A stretch of 64,000 nt of DNA from Isoetes taiwanensis. Taxonomy: Eukaryota; Streptophyta; Lycopodiopsida; Isoetales; Isoetaceae. The first letter of the stretch is position 1. Every line of letters begins with the position of its first letter. The position numbers and the translations under genes are program-made. The stretch spans positions 699,018-763,017 of the forward strand of contig JAJEKV010000159.1 in the NCBI GenBank assembly GCA_021234155.1, written 5' to 3'. Positions 21,409-33,990 of the stretch are shown piece by piece. Under the pieces are notes generated by a model. That model had not been told where the DNA came from. It ran no database searches and was given only the letters and a program-made list of their open reading frames with translations.

Positions 21409-22974
21409 GTTGCTTTGTATTGGTGTTCTCTGGTTCTTGGTATTTTACTTACTAAGTAGCTCAGCAGTGGATGTTCAACCTACTACCCATGTACTTATTA
21501 GAAATTAGTTCTGTTCTGCATTTCCTGCTGAAAGTGTAGTTGCACTACTGCAACCAATTGTGCTACCGCCAATATCATGTTGGTGCTTTTTTTTCTACGA
21601 GAAAATGTAAAAGTGAAATCGGGTATCTTGGCTGAAATGCCCTTTTGAGAGAATCAAATGGTTTATGCTGCAAAGCCTTTTGTAAGTACATATCTATCAA
21701 ATCTTTGAATGATTGCAGATTGTCGTTGATTCTCATATGCTGAATTAGATTTTTCTGCACCATTTTGAAACACTCCATACAATTTCCATGTTTGTATCTT
21801 TAATTTGTAGAGAAGTGAAATGGTGCCATACCTGCAGAACAGTTTATGGTCAAGCTCTCACCATCAGCTTCTGAAGTTGGTTGCTTAGTTAGATTCTGAC
21901 ACAGCATTCCTTTGCTGACGTCCAGAGCCCTAGGTCTCGATGACTGAAACTTGGCTCTGACTTCAATTATAAGAATTACTTTCTACAACCAGTTTAGTTA
22001 GCTTGAAAACAAAGAGGCTCTCAGTGCACTTGGAGATGACACTCCAAATCCCCAGACTTTCTCCCTGTGGGGTGGGCAAGCTCGCTATGCATTGCATATG
22101 AGCTTGCTATGAATTGCATACGAGCTTCCTATGTATTACTTATTACGAGCCGATGTCTCCTACAAATGCTGCAGGGGCGTATACATATGTATGTGCACTT
22201 TCTGAATTTTCAAGGTGTTCTTGTCTTCCTTCTTTGTTGCCATGACAACTTTTCCTTGTCAATTTGGTACTTTCAACAAAATTTGGATTTTGATATACTG
22301 CCCTTATAGAAGCTTCAGTTAATGTGCCAATCCACAAACTTTCTTCGTGCGTAGTGCAAACTTAACATCACGCCCTATCAAGTATTAATTTCCATGTCTT
22401 GTTTGAAGCTTGGGCTAATAAATAAAAGGCCTTATCAAGTATAAATGCTTGGTTGTGTACGTCGATGTAGCTTGGGCTAATAAAAGCGCATGCTTGTGTT
22501 AACTGATACAAATTACTCTCGAATTTTAAGTCTACCTAATTGGTACTAGTTTAATCTAATTTTTTAATAGATAGTACTATCATCACAAATTAGAATCCTT
22601 GACAACCTAAGATGTAGCAATGTTTCTCACGATAAGGGGGATATCACTACATTCGTATTTTTTTTTTTCATTGGCATATACCATATTGCATATTCTTTCC
22701 TATGTAGTAGATAAAGAAGACTTTTTTTTTCCCTTGGGTGCTGTTGATGCTAGTGTAACTGCTGCTCGGCAACCTCTTGAGGTGCCATGCTAGCTTAAAT
22801 TGCACATGCCACCACTTCCAAATGGAGATTGTGCCTAAGTATGATCTCTTGCAAGTGTAAGGGCTTTCTATGGCAAAAAAGGGAACAACTTGAGCTGCAT
22901 AGCTAGGGTATGGACTTCATTTGCCTTATGAAAACATGCGAACATGCTGGACATAGATCTGCTAGGATACCTAC
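21409..22974. other. Intergenic DNA with a small tandem repeat
   Basis: No gene was recognised. A roughly 26-bp unit (GAGCTTGCTATGAATTGCATA type) is repeated about three times at 22075-22140. AAGCTTGGGCTAATAAA recurs at about 22407 and 22469. Confidence 0.45.
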
Positions 22975-24145
22975 ATTACTCATTGTTCAATGAGTGCACA
23001 GGCAAACAGGGTTATGGCGGCATAGCCTGTTAGGCATCCTTAGTTTCATTACACAAGGTAGGTAGGCACAATCGATACATGTGGAGACGGGTGCAAAATA
23101 CATGTGGAGATTCCCGCCTTATCGCAGCATGTTATTTCCCCCATGTCGACTCAAACTGATACCACAACCATTCAAATGTGGATACCCCTATGCCGATCTG
23201 TATGATGATATTCAGTAGCATAAGCAGTTGGGTCATGCCATGCTAGTAGGAGATTTCAACGCACGACACACCAGCTGATGCAAGACATCCTGTCACATGC
23301 TTTGAAAAGAAATTGCTTCAGATGTGCAGCATCTTCGACTTGATAGTTGCAACATTGGTCATCGTCCTCCTCCTACACTTGTTAGGAGAATCAGAGTGGA
23401 GGACCTAGCGTAAGGATTTGATCAACCAACGGTGAAGATGACACGTGCGTCTTTTCAACCGAAATTATGCTATTTCAATACGATTCACTTAATCCGACAC
23501 TCAAAGGGTGAAAGGGAAAAAGGGAAGCAAAAATAGAAAGGAAAAGAGAGGGAAAAACTAAGAAAAAGAAAAGGGAGGAGGCTGAGCAGGATCTACATCT
23601 TCTCACACATGTACAGGTGGGCACACACAGTTTGATCGCCTATCTCTCTTCGTCACATTAGATTGGCAACCAATATAGCTCCAATTTATCCTTTTGAGTG
23701 CAGCAAAGCAATGTTTTAGAAGAAGACGCACTACTAGACCACGACGCACATCCAGCTTCCCTTGAAACAAATAGGCTAATGATGAATACAAAGATCTTAA
23801 ATGACAACTCTGACTGGTAATTGACTATGCTCTTTGCCTATAAATAATCAAGCAGTACTAAGATTTCATGAAAGGCAAGAAGACACACTACATTGCAAAA
23901 CATCACGAGGAAAAGTTTTACCTTCTTAATCGCCACTCAATAACATTTTGGATGAGAGTATTACACAAGCCTAGATAGCCTCTTGGCAACATCTCTACAG
24001 ACCAGCGGGTGAAGTACTTGATGCAACTCTATGATTCTAATAAGGTCTAGAATATTGTACTAGCACAGCCTTCACTGACTACAATGGAGGCAGATGCCAC
24101 CTATGGCTTGCAACAGAGAAGTTGTCGGAGAGGCTATAGCAGTAG
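22975..24145 (+). mobile_element. LINE family A, copy 2 (endonuclease and linker remnants)
   Basis: The sequence starts with ATTGTTCAATGAGTGC, which is also at 36479 in the full copy. Next come apurinic-type endonuclease remnants in shifting frames: AACYFPHVDSN, YADLYDDIQ and LVGDFNAR (near 23240-23270; GDFN is the conserved endonuclease motif). From about 23700 the linker before the RT aligns with the other copies (AGAAGACGCAC..., then TGAAGTACTTGATGCAACTC against ACAATACTTGCAACAGCTTT of copy 3). The RT catalytic core is absent. Stops and frameshifts are frequent. Confidence 0.75.
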
Positions 24146-26300
24146 GGCATCCCATAAGAATTGCAAAATACAATATACAAGTTGTATAAGGTAGTCAAGG
24201 CTTGAATGCCTAGCCATTGTTTGCGTAAATATATCAATATCATCATATACATGAAGTGTTTGTAGAGGGCACAAATAGCAAGAATCTAGAGTAGACAAAA
24301 GACTTTTGTGGCCTTCTTTAAGAGCTAACTCAGGAGTTGAAGTCCATAGAGTTAGCTTTTGCAACCTGCTCACGTGCAAGGAGTGTGCAGATGCAGTTAC
24401 ATCCTTATCCTCAGTTACAGGGAGGGATGGTGCGGATTTTGCAATGCAATTATAAGATGTTTTACTCTCTTCCCTACAATATTGCAATACTCTAAGTGTA
24501 ACTCATACAAAGTGCAATGATGACGTTGTAGAGACTACGAAGAGCTATGGCCCCATCTTCGGTCGCATTTTTATTGTATGAAATATCTAATTTCTTCAAT
24601 ATGCCCTCTTAAGAATTTGCTAGTTGCTATGCTCTCCCATTTCCTATTTCATTATGTTTTAATTGCAGCTCCTACAATTTGCAGTTGGGACTTCTAGGAG
24701 CTTTTTCCAAATGCTATGTTCTTGCATCTCCTATTTCAATATGTTCTGTGGCTATAAACAACGTGATGAGTGGCTTTATTGAAGCTTTATTGTTCTTGAT
24801 TTTTTCTTGTGTAGGTTTTCTTGTAGAGGCATCTTGCCGCCGTTGTGTAGAAGAGAATAACTATTTCTTAATCCTCTCTTTTTCCACTTGCTTTATTTTA
24901 TGTTGGCTTTGCTTCATACCTTCACATTTTCAATGATGGTCAATTCACGACAAGCTTTCAAGTCCTGCCTACATGGCAGTTCAACTCCTTCAGCTTGGAA
25001 GTTTGGATTTGAGCAGGACTAAATTTACTCTAAATTAAGTATTAGGAGTAGTTCCATGTTTGCCGTGTAGATGCAAGCGGCCGATTTGGTCGTCCAGTCC
25101 TTCCAATTGCGGAACACATATGTATGTTGCAGGAGGAGCAAGGAAGAGTAATTGTTTTGGCAGATAGAAGCAACTATGCTACTAGTCATATCTGAGTCTA
25201 CTCCAAGATTGCAACATCAGGTTGAAATGCATGCTATGCATTGCAGTTCCAAGCATTGCTTCTAGGTGCAAGCACATATTGGTATAAGTACTACCTTGGT
25301 AAGTATCATCCTGATATACATATCAGAACCTCTACACCTCATCAAGTTCATCTTATTTTCCTCTCGTCAATCTCGTTGCGGAAACTACATCAGGTTCAAC
25401 AAAGATACTTTGAGAAGTTGCATTGGCAGCAAGAGACACTTGAAAAGTGAGCCGATATGATGATGATGATGATACAACTTGCAAGGGCAAGTAGAAACGA
25501 GGAGGAGCTCAAACTGATCATCCAAGAAGTCCGACAAGATGTCGAAAACTTCGGTTCTATAGACAAGACAACCAGGTGCCCGTGAAAGGATCGTATGCAT
25601 AGTCACAGGCTGTCAGTCGTGCATCTCCTTTCCAAGCTAGTCAACCGGGACCTTTATGACAACAATCACCTTTGCAAACCAGAACTAGGCAAAGGGGTGG
25701 GTCTAATATGAAGGCTTATGGCAGTGCTATTTGTGTTTAACAATCATATATTTTTTATCTCTGCGTGGGGCATAAATATTTAATGTGATATATATCTAAT
25801 GGCAACAACAATGTCATAATAATAATATTTTAACAATAAGCATGCATCAAAATATGTCTTGTGAGGCACAAGGCCACATCAGCTAGACAATATCATGAAC
25901 CTACTCGAAAATAAGAAAAACTAGTAATGGGTGCCCGGCGTTGCCGGGCATAAATACAATTTTATTTAGGCATATGTGCAATGCCTAGCTATATTTGAAG
26001 GGGAACCAAGAGAGGAATGGAAGGAGCAATGCGCAAATATGCTCCACATTAGGCTAGCTCATTTCAACCCTTGCACATAATTCTTTTTGTTGTTAATAAT
26101 CAACACATATATGTGTTGACTGTGACAATGTAGTGGCTTCATACTGCAGACTAATGTAATGGAGAAGGAGAGATTCATAGATTGGAGACTATAAAATTAT
26201 AATGAACAAAAATCTACTGACAAAATTATTTGGATTCATGGTGTTGACATTGATGGGCATGCACTTCATATAGATATACATGGGCATTTAGTTGTTGTTT
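24146..26300. other. Intergenic DNA, nothing confidently recognised
   Basis: The 117-codon minus-strand frame at 24134-24487 overlaps the LINE edge and matches no family I know. No splice structure or conserved domain was seen elsewhere in the stretch. Confidence 0.4.
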
Positions 26301-26307
26301 CTGTTGA

Positions 26308-26852
26308 TAAGAGGTGAGTTAGGAAAAGTTTACATTTTGGGTTCCAACCATTACGAAGGGCATAAATTGTGAGTAGAAGATGGAGTTTAGTCGGTGTTCT
26401 TGTTGATAGGAGGCGAGTTAGGATAAGTTTACATTTTGTGCTTCTAACCATTATAAAGGGCATAAATTGTGAGTAAGAAATGGAGTTGTTTAGAGTAAGG
26501 ACAAATGATGGTTGTTTGAGAGTATTTGTTAGGGAATTCTATTGTTTGTGAGAGAGGATAAGAAGTTTTCTATGTATATCATAGAGAATGGAGTGATGTG
26601 GCATGTACCTTGCTATTCTATGAATTTTCTTAATGCCCTCAAATGTATACTTACGAAATGTAAGAGGCGAGTTAGGAGAAGTGTACATTTTGTGTTTCTA
26701 ACCATTATGGAGGGCATAAATTGTGAGTAGAAAATGGAGTTGTTTAGATTAAGGACAAATGATGGTTGTTCGAGAGTATTTGTTAGGGAATTCTATTGAT
26801 TGTGATAGAGCATAAGACGTTTTCGATGTATATGATGGAAAATGGTGTGATG
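26308..26852. repeat. Tandem repeat, about 255-bp period, 2 copies plus a partial one
   Basis: GAGGYGAGTTAGGAWAAGT...AAGGGCATAAATTGTGAGTAG occurs at about 26308, 26408 and 26664. The second and third copies extend together through ATTTGTTAGGGAATTCTATTG to GTGATGTGG (about 26603 and 26853). The first copy is only the leading 80 bp. Confidence 0.8.
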
Positions 26853-27276
26853 TGGATCATTTATTTCTTATTCTAAGTGTCCTATGGGTTCTTATTTTAG
26901 AAATAGTGGCATGTCCAAACGATTCCACTCTATCAATACATCAGTCTTTATTATTCAATGGTTTAGTTTCTTAACACGACTGTGCTACTAATGAGTATGT
27001 GGAATTTTGTTGACACTTTTGCTTGATTTAAGTGCAGATTAAGGTGTTGAAGCCTAGCCATTTAAGCTCTAAGTTATTTGCATCAAGTTTTGTACATTTT
27101 TGTTATGCTCCTCTTTTCTTTAATCATTTGATGTCGTGACACAATAGAGAGTGTAAGATGCTCTTTTTTTCCTATTGAGAAGTTGCTTTGTGCTTTATGC
27201 AAAGCATTGAGAAATTAGAAAAGGCTAAATGCAAAGCAAATCAAAATTAGAACCTTATAATTGAATAGGATTCGTA
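26853..27276. other. AT-rich spacer, nothing recognised
   Basis: No coding or repeat signal could be supported. Confidence 0.4.
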
Positions 27277-27277
27277 T

Positions 27278-28535
27278 TATTTTAGAAAAAATTGTGAATT
27301 TCTATCTCTTCCACTGACAACAAAGACAACATTATTAGGATCCTCACACAACTTATTTAGGTCTTCCAGAACCTCAGGACTCGGTCTTCTATTTATTTGA
27401 GTAGGAGCCACCATAGTCCTATCATAATCAAGCAGTATAACTCTAATAGAGCTCCTCCTATAGGCACAGACTGCATGTTCGACTGACAGCCTCCTAAAAT
27501 TTGGGGCCAAAGCAACAATTCTAAAGCCAAGGCCAAATCCCATACCATAACAAAGGCGTCTTGCATGATCCTTGCATGTTCTTTGCAACTCCCCAACAAA
27601 GCTTTGTGCCCAATACCCAACATCGTGAGAACTCACATACTTATAATGCTTTTCATGCCTTGCTCGCTTCTCGATTCTCGCATGACAATTTGCGATATTT
27701 AATGCATCGACTAATGCCTCCACATTCGAGGGGTTAACTCTTATGGCAACTTGAGTGAGGGAGAGCATCCTATAAACTCTCGAAATGACCAAAGATGCTT
27801 TGTTTTCCAACGCTTTTCGGATGTCCGAAAGCATCTTCCGTGTCATCAATTAACCCTTGTCGCAAACAATGTACTCATATGGAATTAAATTCATTCCATC
27901 CCTCACATCATAGCCACCACACAACATTCTCAAGCAATTGTGTAGTAGGCTATTCTCTCATAAAGAGGAACATTCCCTTCAAGCAACACAACAGGCTGAT
28001 ACCCATCCCATCCAAACTCTTCATTCACTCTCTTTGCCGTGTATATGCCTCTTTGGTGAACTTCACCACATCTCTACCTCTAGCTCTAGCAGGATTTGCT
28101 ATTTGTACCATAACTACCTTTCCTCTCAATTGGGATGCTATCTTAAGAGCTCTTCCATAGCCAAGAATTTCAACCCAATGCCCTTGAATAGATCCATATC
28201 ATCCACCCCAAGCAAGACTATTTTGCCATCATACAATCCTTTCAGTTCAGATATCCTCTTTGCAGTTGTATCCAGCCTCATTCTGGCCCAAAGCTGACCC
28301 ATGTGAATACAATGTGGGCATTATCTTGATCCCGACAAGGCCCATATAATCGTAATCCAATATAGCCCCTCTTTGACTCATATTTCAACCCAAAGATTAC
28401 AACAAAGAAGAAAGAAAAATGCCCGGCGTAATCAAAGGTTCAAAGAATCTAATATATCATCTTTAATAGTAAATGCGGGCTACATAGGAAGGAATTAGAG
28501 AATAAAAGGAAACTACCAAAATAATTTGAATTTGT
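27278..28535 (-). pseudogene. Class II trehalose-6-phosphate synthase/phosphatase-like gene fragment
   Basis: Class II plant TPS proteins carry a GT20 synthase-like domain fused to a HAD phosphatase-like domain and act mainly in sugar signalling. Reading the minus strand from 28535 down, GT20 blocks appear in order: FDYAGHF, ESKRG-like SQRGAILDYDYMGLVGIKIMP, KRISELKGLYDGKIVLLGVD, DMDLFKGIGLKFLAMEELL, GKVVMVQIANPARARGRDV, GYQPVVLLEGNVPLYERIAYY, then DGMNLIPYEYIVC. The last 190 codons (27849-27277) are open. They carry VGYWAQSF, GMGFGLGFRIVAL and the HAD motif I region ILLDYDRTM, which is DYDGT in relatives, so Gly is Arg here. Stops at KG-stop, LLR-stop and IA-stop and several 1-2 bp shifts inactivate it. 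Both ends are truncated; there is no intron in this part. Confidence 0.92.
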
Positions 28536-29940
28536 ATCACTCTACCAAAGCAACAAAGAAATGAAGAAATCTTTGTGCGCCAAGATACCACTTACAGGGA
28601 GCATGTGAAGATCCTTGGAAGGCTGCACATCTACAAGGAAAGCATTAAAATAAGCAAAGAAATCCATTGAGCACATAAAGTTGAATTTCCAATATATTCT
28701 ACATGACATTGGAACAAATGTTTTCAAAAAAGGTTCAAGAAGATTATAAAACATCTGTGCCTAATCTTGTGTAAAATCGAAGGCAACATCAGACTCTAAC
28801 AACAAAAATATGTAGCATAATAACAGGGGGTTACTTTTATAGTTTTATACGCTTTTTTACATGGTTTTTCTATGATTTCAGTGTTGTATTCGTGTTGACA
28901 TACTAAATAGTATTTCTAGAGTGCGCACTTTTTGGGCCGTTGATTTCGATTGGCTTAAACAATCCGACGGTTGTTGCTGCGAACACTGCATACATATGCA
29001 TCAAACCCCATAACTTTTGCCCTCTGGATTCTTGCTGCTGCTGGCGGAGCGGATTCTTTGTCAAAGTGGATTCTTAAAGTATTGTATGATGTCATAGCTT
29101 CTGTTGTGGTAGATAATAGTCTTTTATTCTTGTTTGGGTTAGCATAATGATTTTCTATTGTTCCTTTACTTTTGTAAGCAAAAGGTAAGCATCGATCTTT
29201 GCAATCTGTCGGACCCTAGACGACGATTTTTTATTCTTGTTTTGGGTTTTGCTAGGGATTGTATACAAAAGGTTGAGTAGAAGCGAAAAGTTTGACTAAG
29301 ATGTCTGAGTGAAAATTCTGAGTATGAAGCATCTGGCAGGGGTTTCAGTAGAGCTTTTTGCCGACCGGCCGCAAAACGGATCTCGTGAACAAATGCCAAT
29401 GATCTTCTTCGTAAACAAATCTCGAAAACAAATGGCGAGATCCTCGAAATGCATCCGCATGCGCTCCCCCGCTCGATACGCATTTTCCTTTTTGGTTGCC
29501 CTAGAATCAACCTAAAATGGCAAGCATCGAGAACCTTTGTGGATGAAAACGGGCTGTTTGTTAGCAGAGTCTAGGAAGAGCATGTCACACTAGGTCGCAT
29601 TATCAAAACATTTGTTCCTTGCCCTATTTCCGCCCACCTTATCCGCTTTTGGAATAGATGTATTTCAAAATGATTCACGCCTCAACCAAACTCGAGCTCG
29701 ATTACAAACCGTAAGTCATTTTTTTTGCTTTATTTCAGATTTGCTCAATGCCCCGCAATAGAATAGGTTCGAATAGGTTTTTGCGGAGGCAAAGAATCGA
29801 ATAGGTTCGTTTCCCTTTGAAATGATGTCTTAGAAGCCACATATATTTCCGGTGATGCTTAGGCATCAAAGAAACCGCTTAGACCATTCTCGAAACCAGC
29901 TACTACGTAACTTTCAAAGATAAAAAGCGAGGGGACCGGT
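28536..29940. other. Intergenic DNA; CpG-rich patch at 29.34-29.94 kb
   Basis: No gene was recognised. From about 29340 the sequence becomes conspicuously rich in CG dinucleotides (TCGAAA, CGCTC, GGCGAG) and poor in CAG/CTG, leading directly into the first copy of the tandem duplication at 29.95 kb. Confidence 0.45.
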
Positions 29941-29945
29941 GAAAA

Positions 29946-30601
29946 TAGGTCTCGAAGATCCGTGGAAAATCTATGTATGTTATGCGAGAAAAAATTTGTA
30001 CCTTTGGATGCGAGCTTTCTTTAATTTGCAAACTCGCAAGATTAATCTCTTTCAATGTGTTGGCCTAGATGTAGGTGCTAGATTTAACCCTCATGCGGGT
30101 TCCATACATTTCTATCTTCTTCTTGGATTCTCAGAAAAGAGTCGATGTATGAAAAGCATTTGTGTTTGCACAAGTAATCAACGATTGTTGGTTCATTGGC
30201 ATTTTTTGGTCCTCCTTTAAATCATTCATGGCCCTATTTTTTTGTACCACAAAAATGATAATGAGTCTGAGATAGGTCTGTGAAGATCCGGTGGCAAAAC
30301 CTATGTATGTTATGCAGGAAAAAATTTGTACCTTTGGATGCAGAGCTTCCTTTAATTTGCAAACCTCTGCAAGATTAATCTCTTTCAATGGGCTGGTCCA
30401 GATGTAGGTGCTAGATTTAGCCCTAATGCAGGTTCCATACATTTCTATCTTCTTCTTGAATTCTTGTAAGAGAGGTCCATGTATGAAAAGCATTTGTGTT
30501 TGCACAAGTAATCAACAGTTGTTGGTTCATTGGCATTTCTTTGGTCCTCCTTTACATCATTCATGGCCCTATTTTTTACGTACTACCTAAGATGATAATG
30601 A
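29946..30601. repeat. Tandem duplication, 328-bp unit, two copies
   Basis: Copy 1 is about 29946-30273 and copy 2 about 30274-30601. They share long identical stretches (TTTGTACCTTTGGATGC, AAAAGCATTTGTGTTTGC, TGTTGGTTCATTGGCATTT). Most differences fall at CAG/CTG words: copy 2 GCAGG, GCAGAG, CTCTGC, GCAGG and GGCTGG are GCGAG, GCGAG, CTCGC, GCGGG and TGTTGG in copy 1. No protein family was recognised in either. Confidence 0.9.
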
Positions 30602-31980
30602 AAGCACATTCATAGCGCCATTGTATATTAGTTAGACTTAGACGCTAACATTCTTTTTTGTGTCCCGGCCTTGCTTGTTGTCTTCAAACTTAGCACACAA
30701 GCTGCAGCCAATGGGTATTACTTATTGCATTATTAAATTTATTTGATTGCTAAATGGAAGAAGACATCTATAAATTTTGAGTTGGTGGCACGATCTATTC
30801 GTTAGCTCGGCTCAAGATGTTGGGTTATAGACTTCACATGGACACCACAAACACAGTTAGGTTATTTTCTTTTTTCTTGGTGGCCATGCCTAGGTTCAAA
30901 TCCTAGGGACACTTTCAAAGCTATTTGTTTTAATAAACTATACGTCCACTCATTATTCTTAATGTATATTTTAATAACGAGAATCTAGTGTTCCAGTGTT
31001 CCCTGGGCTATAAGCATGGTATGGTGCCTTTTTTGTGGTTCGGTTAGAATTTGAATATAAATTATTATGGCTTTTTTGGATGGATTTTGAATAGGTCTTT
31101 AAAGAGATTCTAAGATTCTCCGACTCAATTGACAAGGATGATATTTTATCTTGTCTTGGTCTACATTGACGGTTGGATCCATATTACATCAATATGGCAA
31201 TATCATTATGAGAGTTTTTTTTTTTCTATCCTCATCACATTTATCCTTTTATCAATATAACACATATAATAACATATAATAACACATATAATATAATAAC
31301 ACATATGACACATATAATACCATGGCCAATTTTTTCTAGTTTGTTCGTCAATTCTTAAGGCCCCAGAAGAACAAATTTTTTGGGTTAACACACAAACCAT
31401 TATATCCAACACTCTAAAATTAAACCCCCCTTCAAACCCCCTTTGGTTTGGGTGCATATTCACACGGGAGGTGACGTAGGGCAGCGAGAGCCCCTAAAAT
31501 TATGTTTTGCATGTACAAAATCAACACCATGTAGTATATTACCACAAATCTTATAGTATTTTGCAAAACTTGTTATACAGTATCGCAAATTTTGTACATG
31601 CATACCCCACAAACAAGGAACTTTACGTACGGTGTAGATTAAGGAATAACGGGTGAAAACACCTGAGGTTGTCGTTGCACAGATAAACCTCCATGCAAAC
31701 CCAAGAAGAAGCCTTGACGAAAACCACTATTTAGATAAATCTAGTCTAAGTCATGGCCATCTGATTGCCAAAAATCGAAGCTCATATAGAGCCATATCAC
31801 AAATCACAGCTGGATCTCTGAATCCATGCTCCATGCTCCAAAATATCTGTAGAAGAAAGCAACAACTATTGTGATTGCAAAAGATCAAATTTGCATCAGA
31901 AAGCCGGATTTGGGTTATCCCAAACTCTCGATTTGAAAAAAGCCTTTCCAATCTCCTAAGCTCTGACATGCATTGCTGCA
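30602..31980. other. AT-rich intergenic DNA
   Basis: Nothing coding could be supported. A low-complexity ATAATA/ACACATATAAT tract lies at 31255-31320. Confidence 0.45.
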
Positions 31981-31984
31981 AAGC

Positions 31985-32185
31985 CCTTTGGCTGCTTAGA
32001 TAACAAAATCCTTTAGTACATTCTCCTTTGTCTGAACATTGGTTTATGCATGTGCATTCAACAGGCGTTTCACATAGGCTTCCCCAAGTACAATCATATT
32101 GGCAATGGCATTGCGGCTTTATCTTGACCTTCCCCCCATAAAAGTCTGACGGGTCTACATTGCACCACCCATGGACCAAAACCAC
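31985..32185 (-). pseudogene. EGF-like/exostosin-family (extensin arabinosyltransferase-like) exon fragment
   Basis: The minus strand from 32185 encodes GWCNVDPSDFYGGKVKIKPQ, then CHCQYDCTWGSLCETPVECTCINQCSDKGECTKGFC. The dense Cys spacing and the CNVDP...KYDC-WG-FCE-PV-CTC-NQCSGHG-C-GGFC order match the EGF-like segment preceding the exostosin (GT47) domain of plant proteins such as Arabidopsis ExAD (At3g57630), a Golgi extensin arabinosyltransferase. After GFC the frame runs on without similarity. No AG acceptor lies just upstream and no good donor follows. No GT47 exons were found nearby, so this is probably an isolated exon relic. An exon of a gene with distant introns cannot be excluded. 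Confidence 0.6.
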
Positions 32186-32189
32186 AATG

Positions 32190-33780
32190 TTTAAAAATGC
32201 GAACAGTACAAGAACATAACTGTGAACTCACTTCTTGTATCTCCAAATCCCTTCAGTCCGCTTGTAGCAAGTCTAATCTTTTTCAAAATATCGCAAAACA
32301 GCAGCCTGCATACATAGCAATTGAAAAGGAGCATGCCATGATGAAAGTATACTGGCATACGTGTCTTGACTCCTAAGAGTCTGATTAATATTCATGCCTT
32401 AGACCTAAAAATGTACTTATCAAAACATATTTGTAATAGCTAATCATTGTCAGAGTGTAGATCTAACCATAGCTGAACATAAAGCACCTCCAAAAGGCAG
32501 CAAAAGATGTAGTTGTTTCATCGAGCAGCAATAACTTGCAAAAAGAACCATAGAGAAAAGAAGAAAAACTTAAGAGAGCCAAGATTGATATGGCATAAGT
32601 TTCCGTAGTCCTATTTCTGCATGTGCAAAGACATGCTTTTATGTCTGGCTTCATGCAATGCATGATAATCATTAGCCAAGCGAGCAGCAAGACAATAACG
32701 GAGAAGAAATGTATTGTAGATGCTTTGTTGCAACGGGAAGACATAAACCTACTCAAAATTTCAAGTATCTTAGATTTCTGGCAAGCCACATACCTCTGCT
32801 ATTCATGGAGCTCCCAGACTGGAAACCTTTGCCCACAAACAAACCTCCAAAACCTATAAAAGAGCATGGACGTCAATCATTTTGAGAAAGAAATGCTTGC
32901 CCAAGAGTGCCAACGGAAGTGATCAGATATCTTACATGCTTGCCTGCCAGCAGTATACTACAGCAACAATTCCACCAAGCTCCAGCAATTATTGTAGTTT
33001 GAGGGTGAGCCATACTTATTCCATCACAGACAAATCGAGATGCTTGGGTTGGACGGGTTACCATCACCAGGGTTGCCATGCTTGCAATTTTCAGGTCGCA
33101 TGACAAATAAACATGATTTTATTCCACCCATCCTCTGACCCATCGAAACTGCCATCAAAATTCTAGAGACCCATTTCAGAAATTTATACAAAACTATTCA
33201 TTGCATAATAAGTTCTCCTGCATGGCGTCAAACCTAGACACAGAGCTCTTAGATAATGATCATACTCATGAAAAGAAGAACTAAAGGATATAAAAACGCA
33301 AGAAAGATCGGCGACTTACAATCGAAAAACAATATGTTATCCCCTGAGAGAACTGGGAGATGATGTTGCACAGAGGTCTTTGTGAGGTGAGAAACCTTGA
33401 GCTTTGAGCAATCGTCGCATGCAATCAATCGCCAAGTGGAATCGGATAAGAATAGGAAGAGATCGAAAACATCGGAACCAAAACCAAAATCACATGGGGA
33501 AAAAAAATCTTGCGCTTTCTCTCGATTTTTGGATAATCGGGTCCCAAAACCTTAGGAAATCAGTTAAAAACAAAATCCAAAAAAGTTTTTCTCTAAACCG
33601 GAAAAACCAAATTTAAAAAATAGATACGTATAAATACTTGAAAATATGCAAGAAATATGTAAAACTCTGATATATAATCAGGAATCATGAATACAATAGC
33701 CTGAAGACAAGCAAGAACATGAAACAGATGCCTAAAATACTCAATACTGGCATTGAACCGGAATGGTTTGACAAGAATGA
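32190..33780. other. Intergenic DNA, no supported gene
   Basis: A minus-strand frame at 32463-32789 contains a hydrophobic stretch (FFSVIVLLLAWLMIIM) that could be a membrane segment, but nothing ties it to a gene. Confidence 0.35.
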
Positions 33781-33783
33781 AAC

Positions 33784-33975
33784 TTCTTTATATAAACCTA
33801 GACTGATGATCAAGATCTATAACGGGCCCATGGTAGATCGCTCGAGTATTCGATCCTTGAATGTGCGTGTGGGGCGTTCCCGAGACACCGGCATAAATGG
33901 CTAGAAGCGACTACTCATAAACATCTAGATGGTTTTGCCCAGTTGGTTATGGGCATGTTGGTTAGGAACGTTACA
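33784..33975 (+). mobile_element. Ty3/gypsy-type LTR 3' half (TATA to CA end)
   Basis: TTTATATAAACC (33786-33797) serves as a TATA box. The LTR then runs through AACGGGCCCATGGTAGATC, a CCGGCATAAATGG block and GGGCATGTTGGTTAGGAACGTTACA (in short pieces), ending in CA just before the primer-binding site. The 5' half of the LTR was not delimited. Confidence 0.6.
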
Positions 33976-33990
33976 GTTGGTATCAGAGCA
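33976..33990 (+). promoter_or_regulatory. tRNA-iMet primer-binding site
   Basis: TTGGTATCAGAGC is the standard plant LTR-retrotransposon primer-binding site, complementary to the 3' end of initiator methionine tRNA. It lies two bases after the LTR end GTTACA, as expected. Confidence 0.8.

Noticed and set aside
24134-24487. 117-codon minus-strand ORF
   Set aside because: No domain, splice sites or family recognised, and it overlaps the LINE fragment border.
32463-32789. Minus-strand ORF with a hydrophobic segment as the N-terminus of the EGF/exostosin gene
   Set aside because: No conserved residues or splice signals link it to the EGF-like exon.
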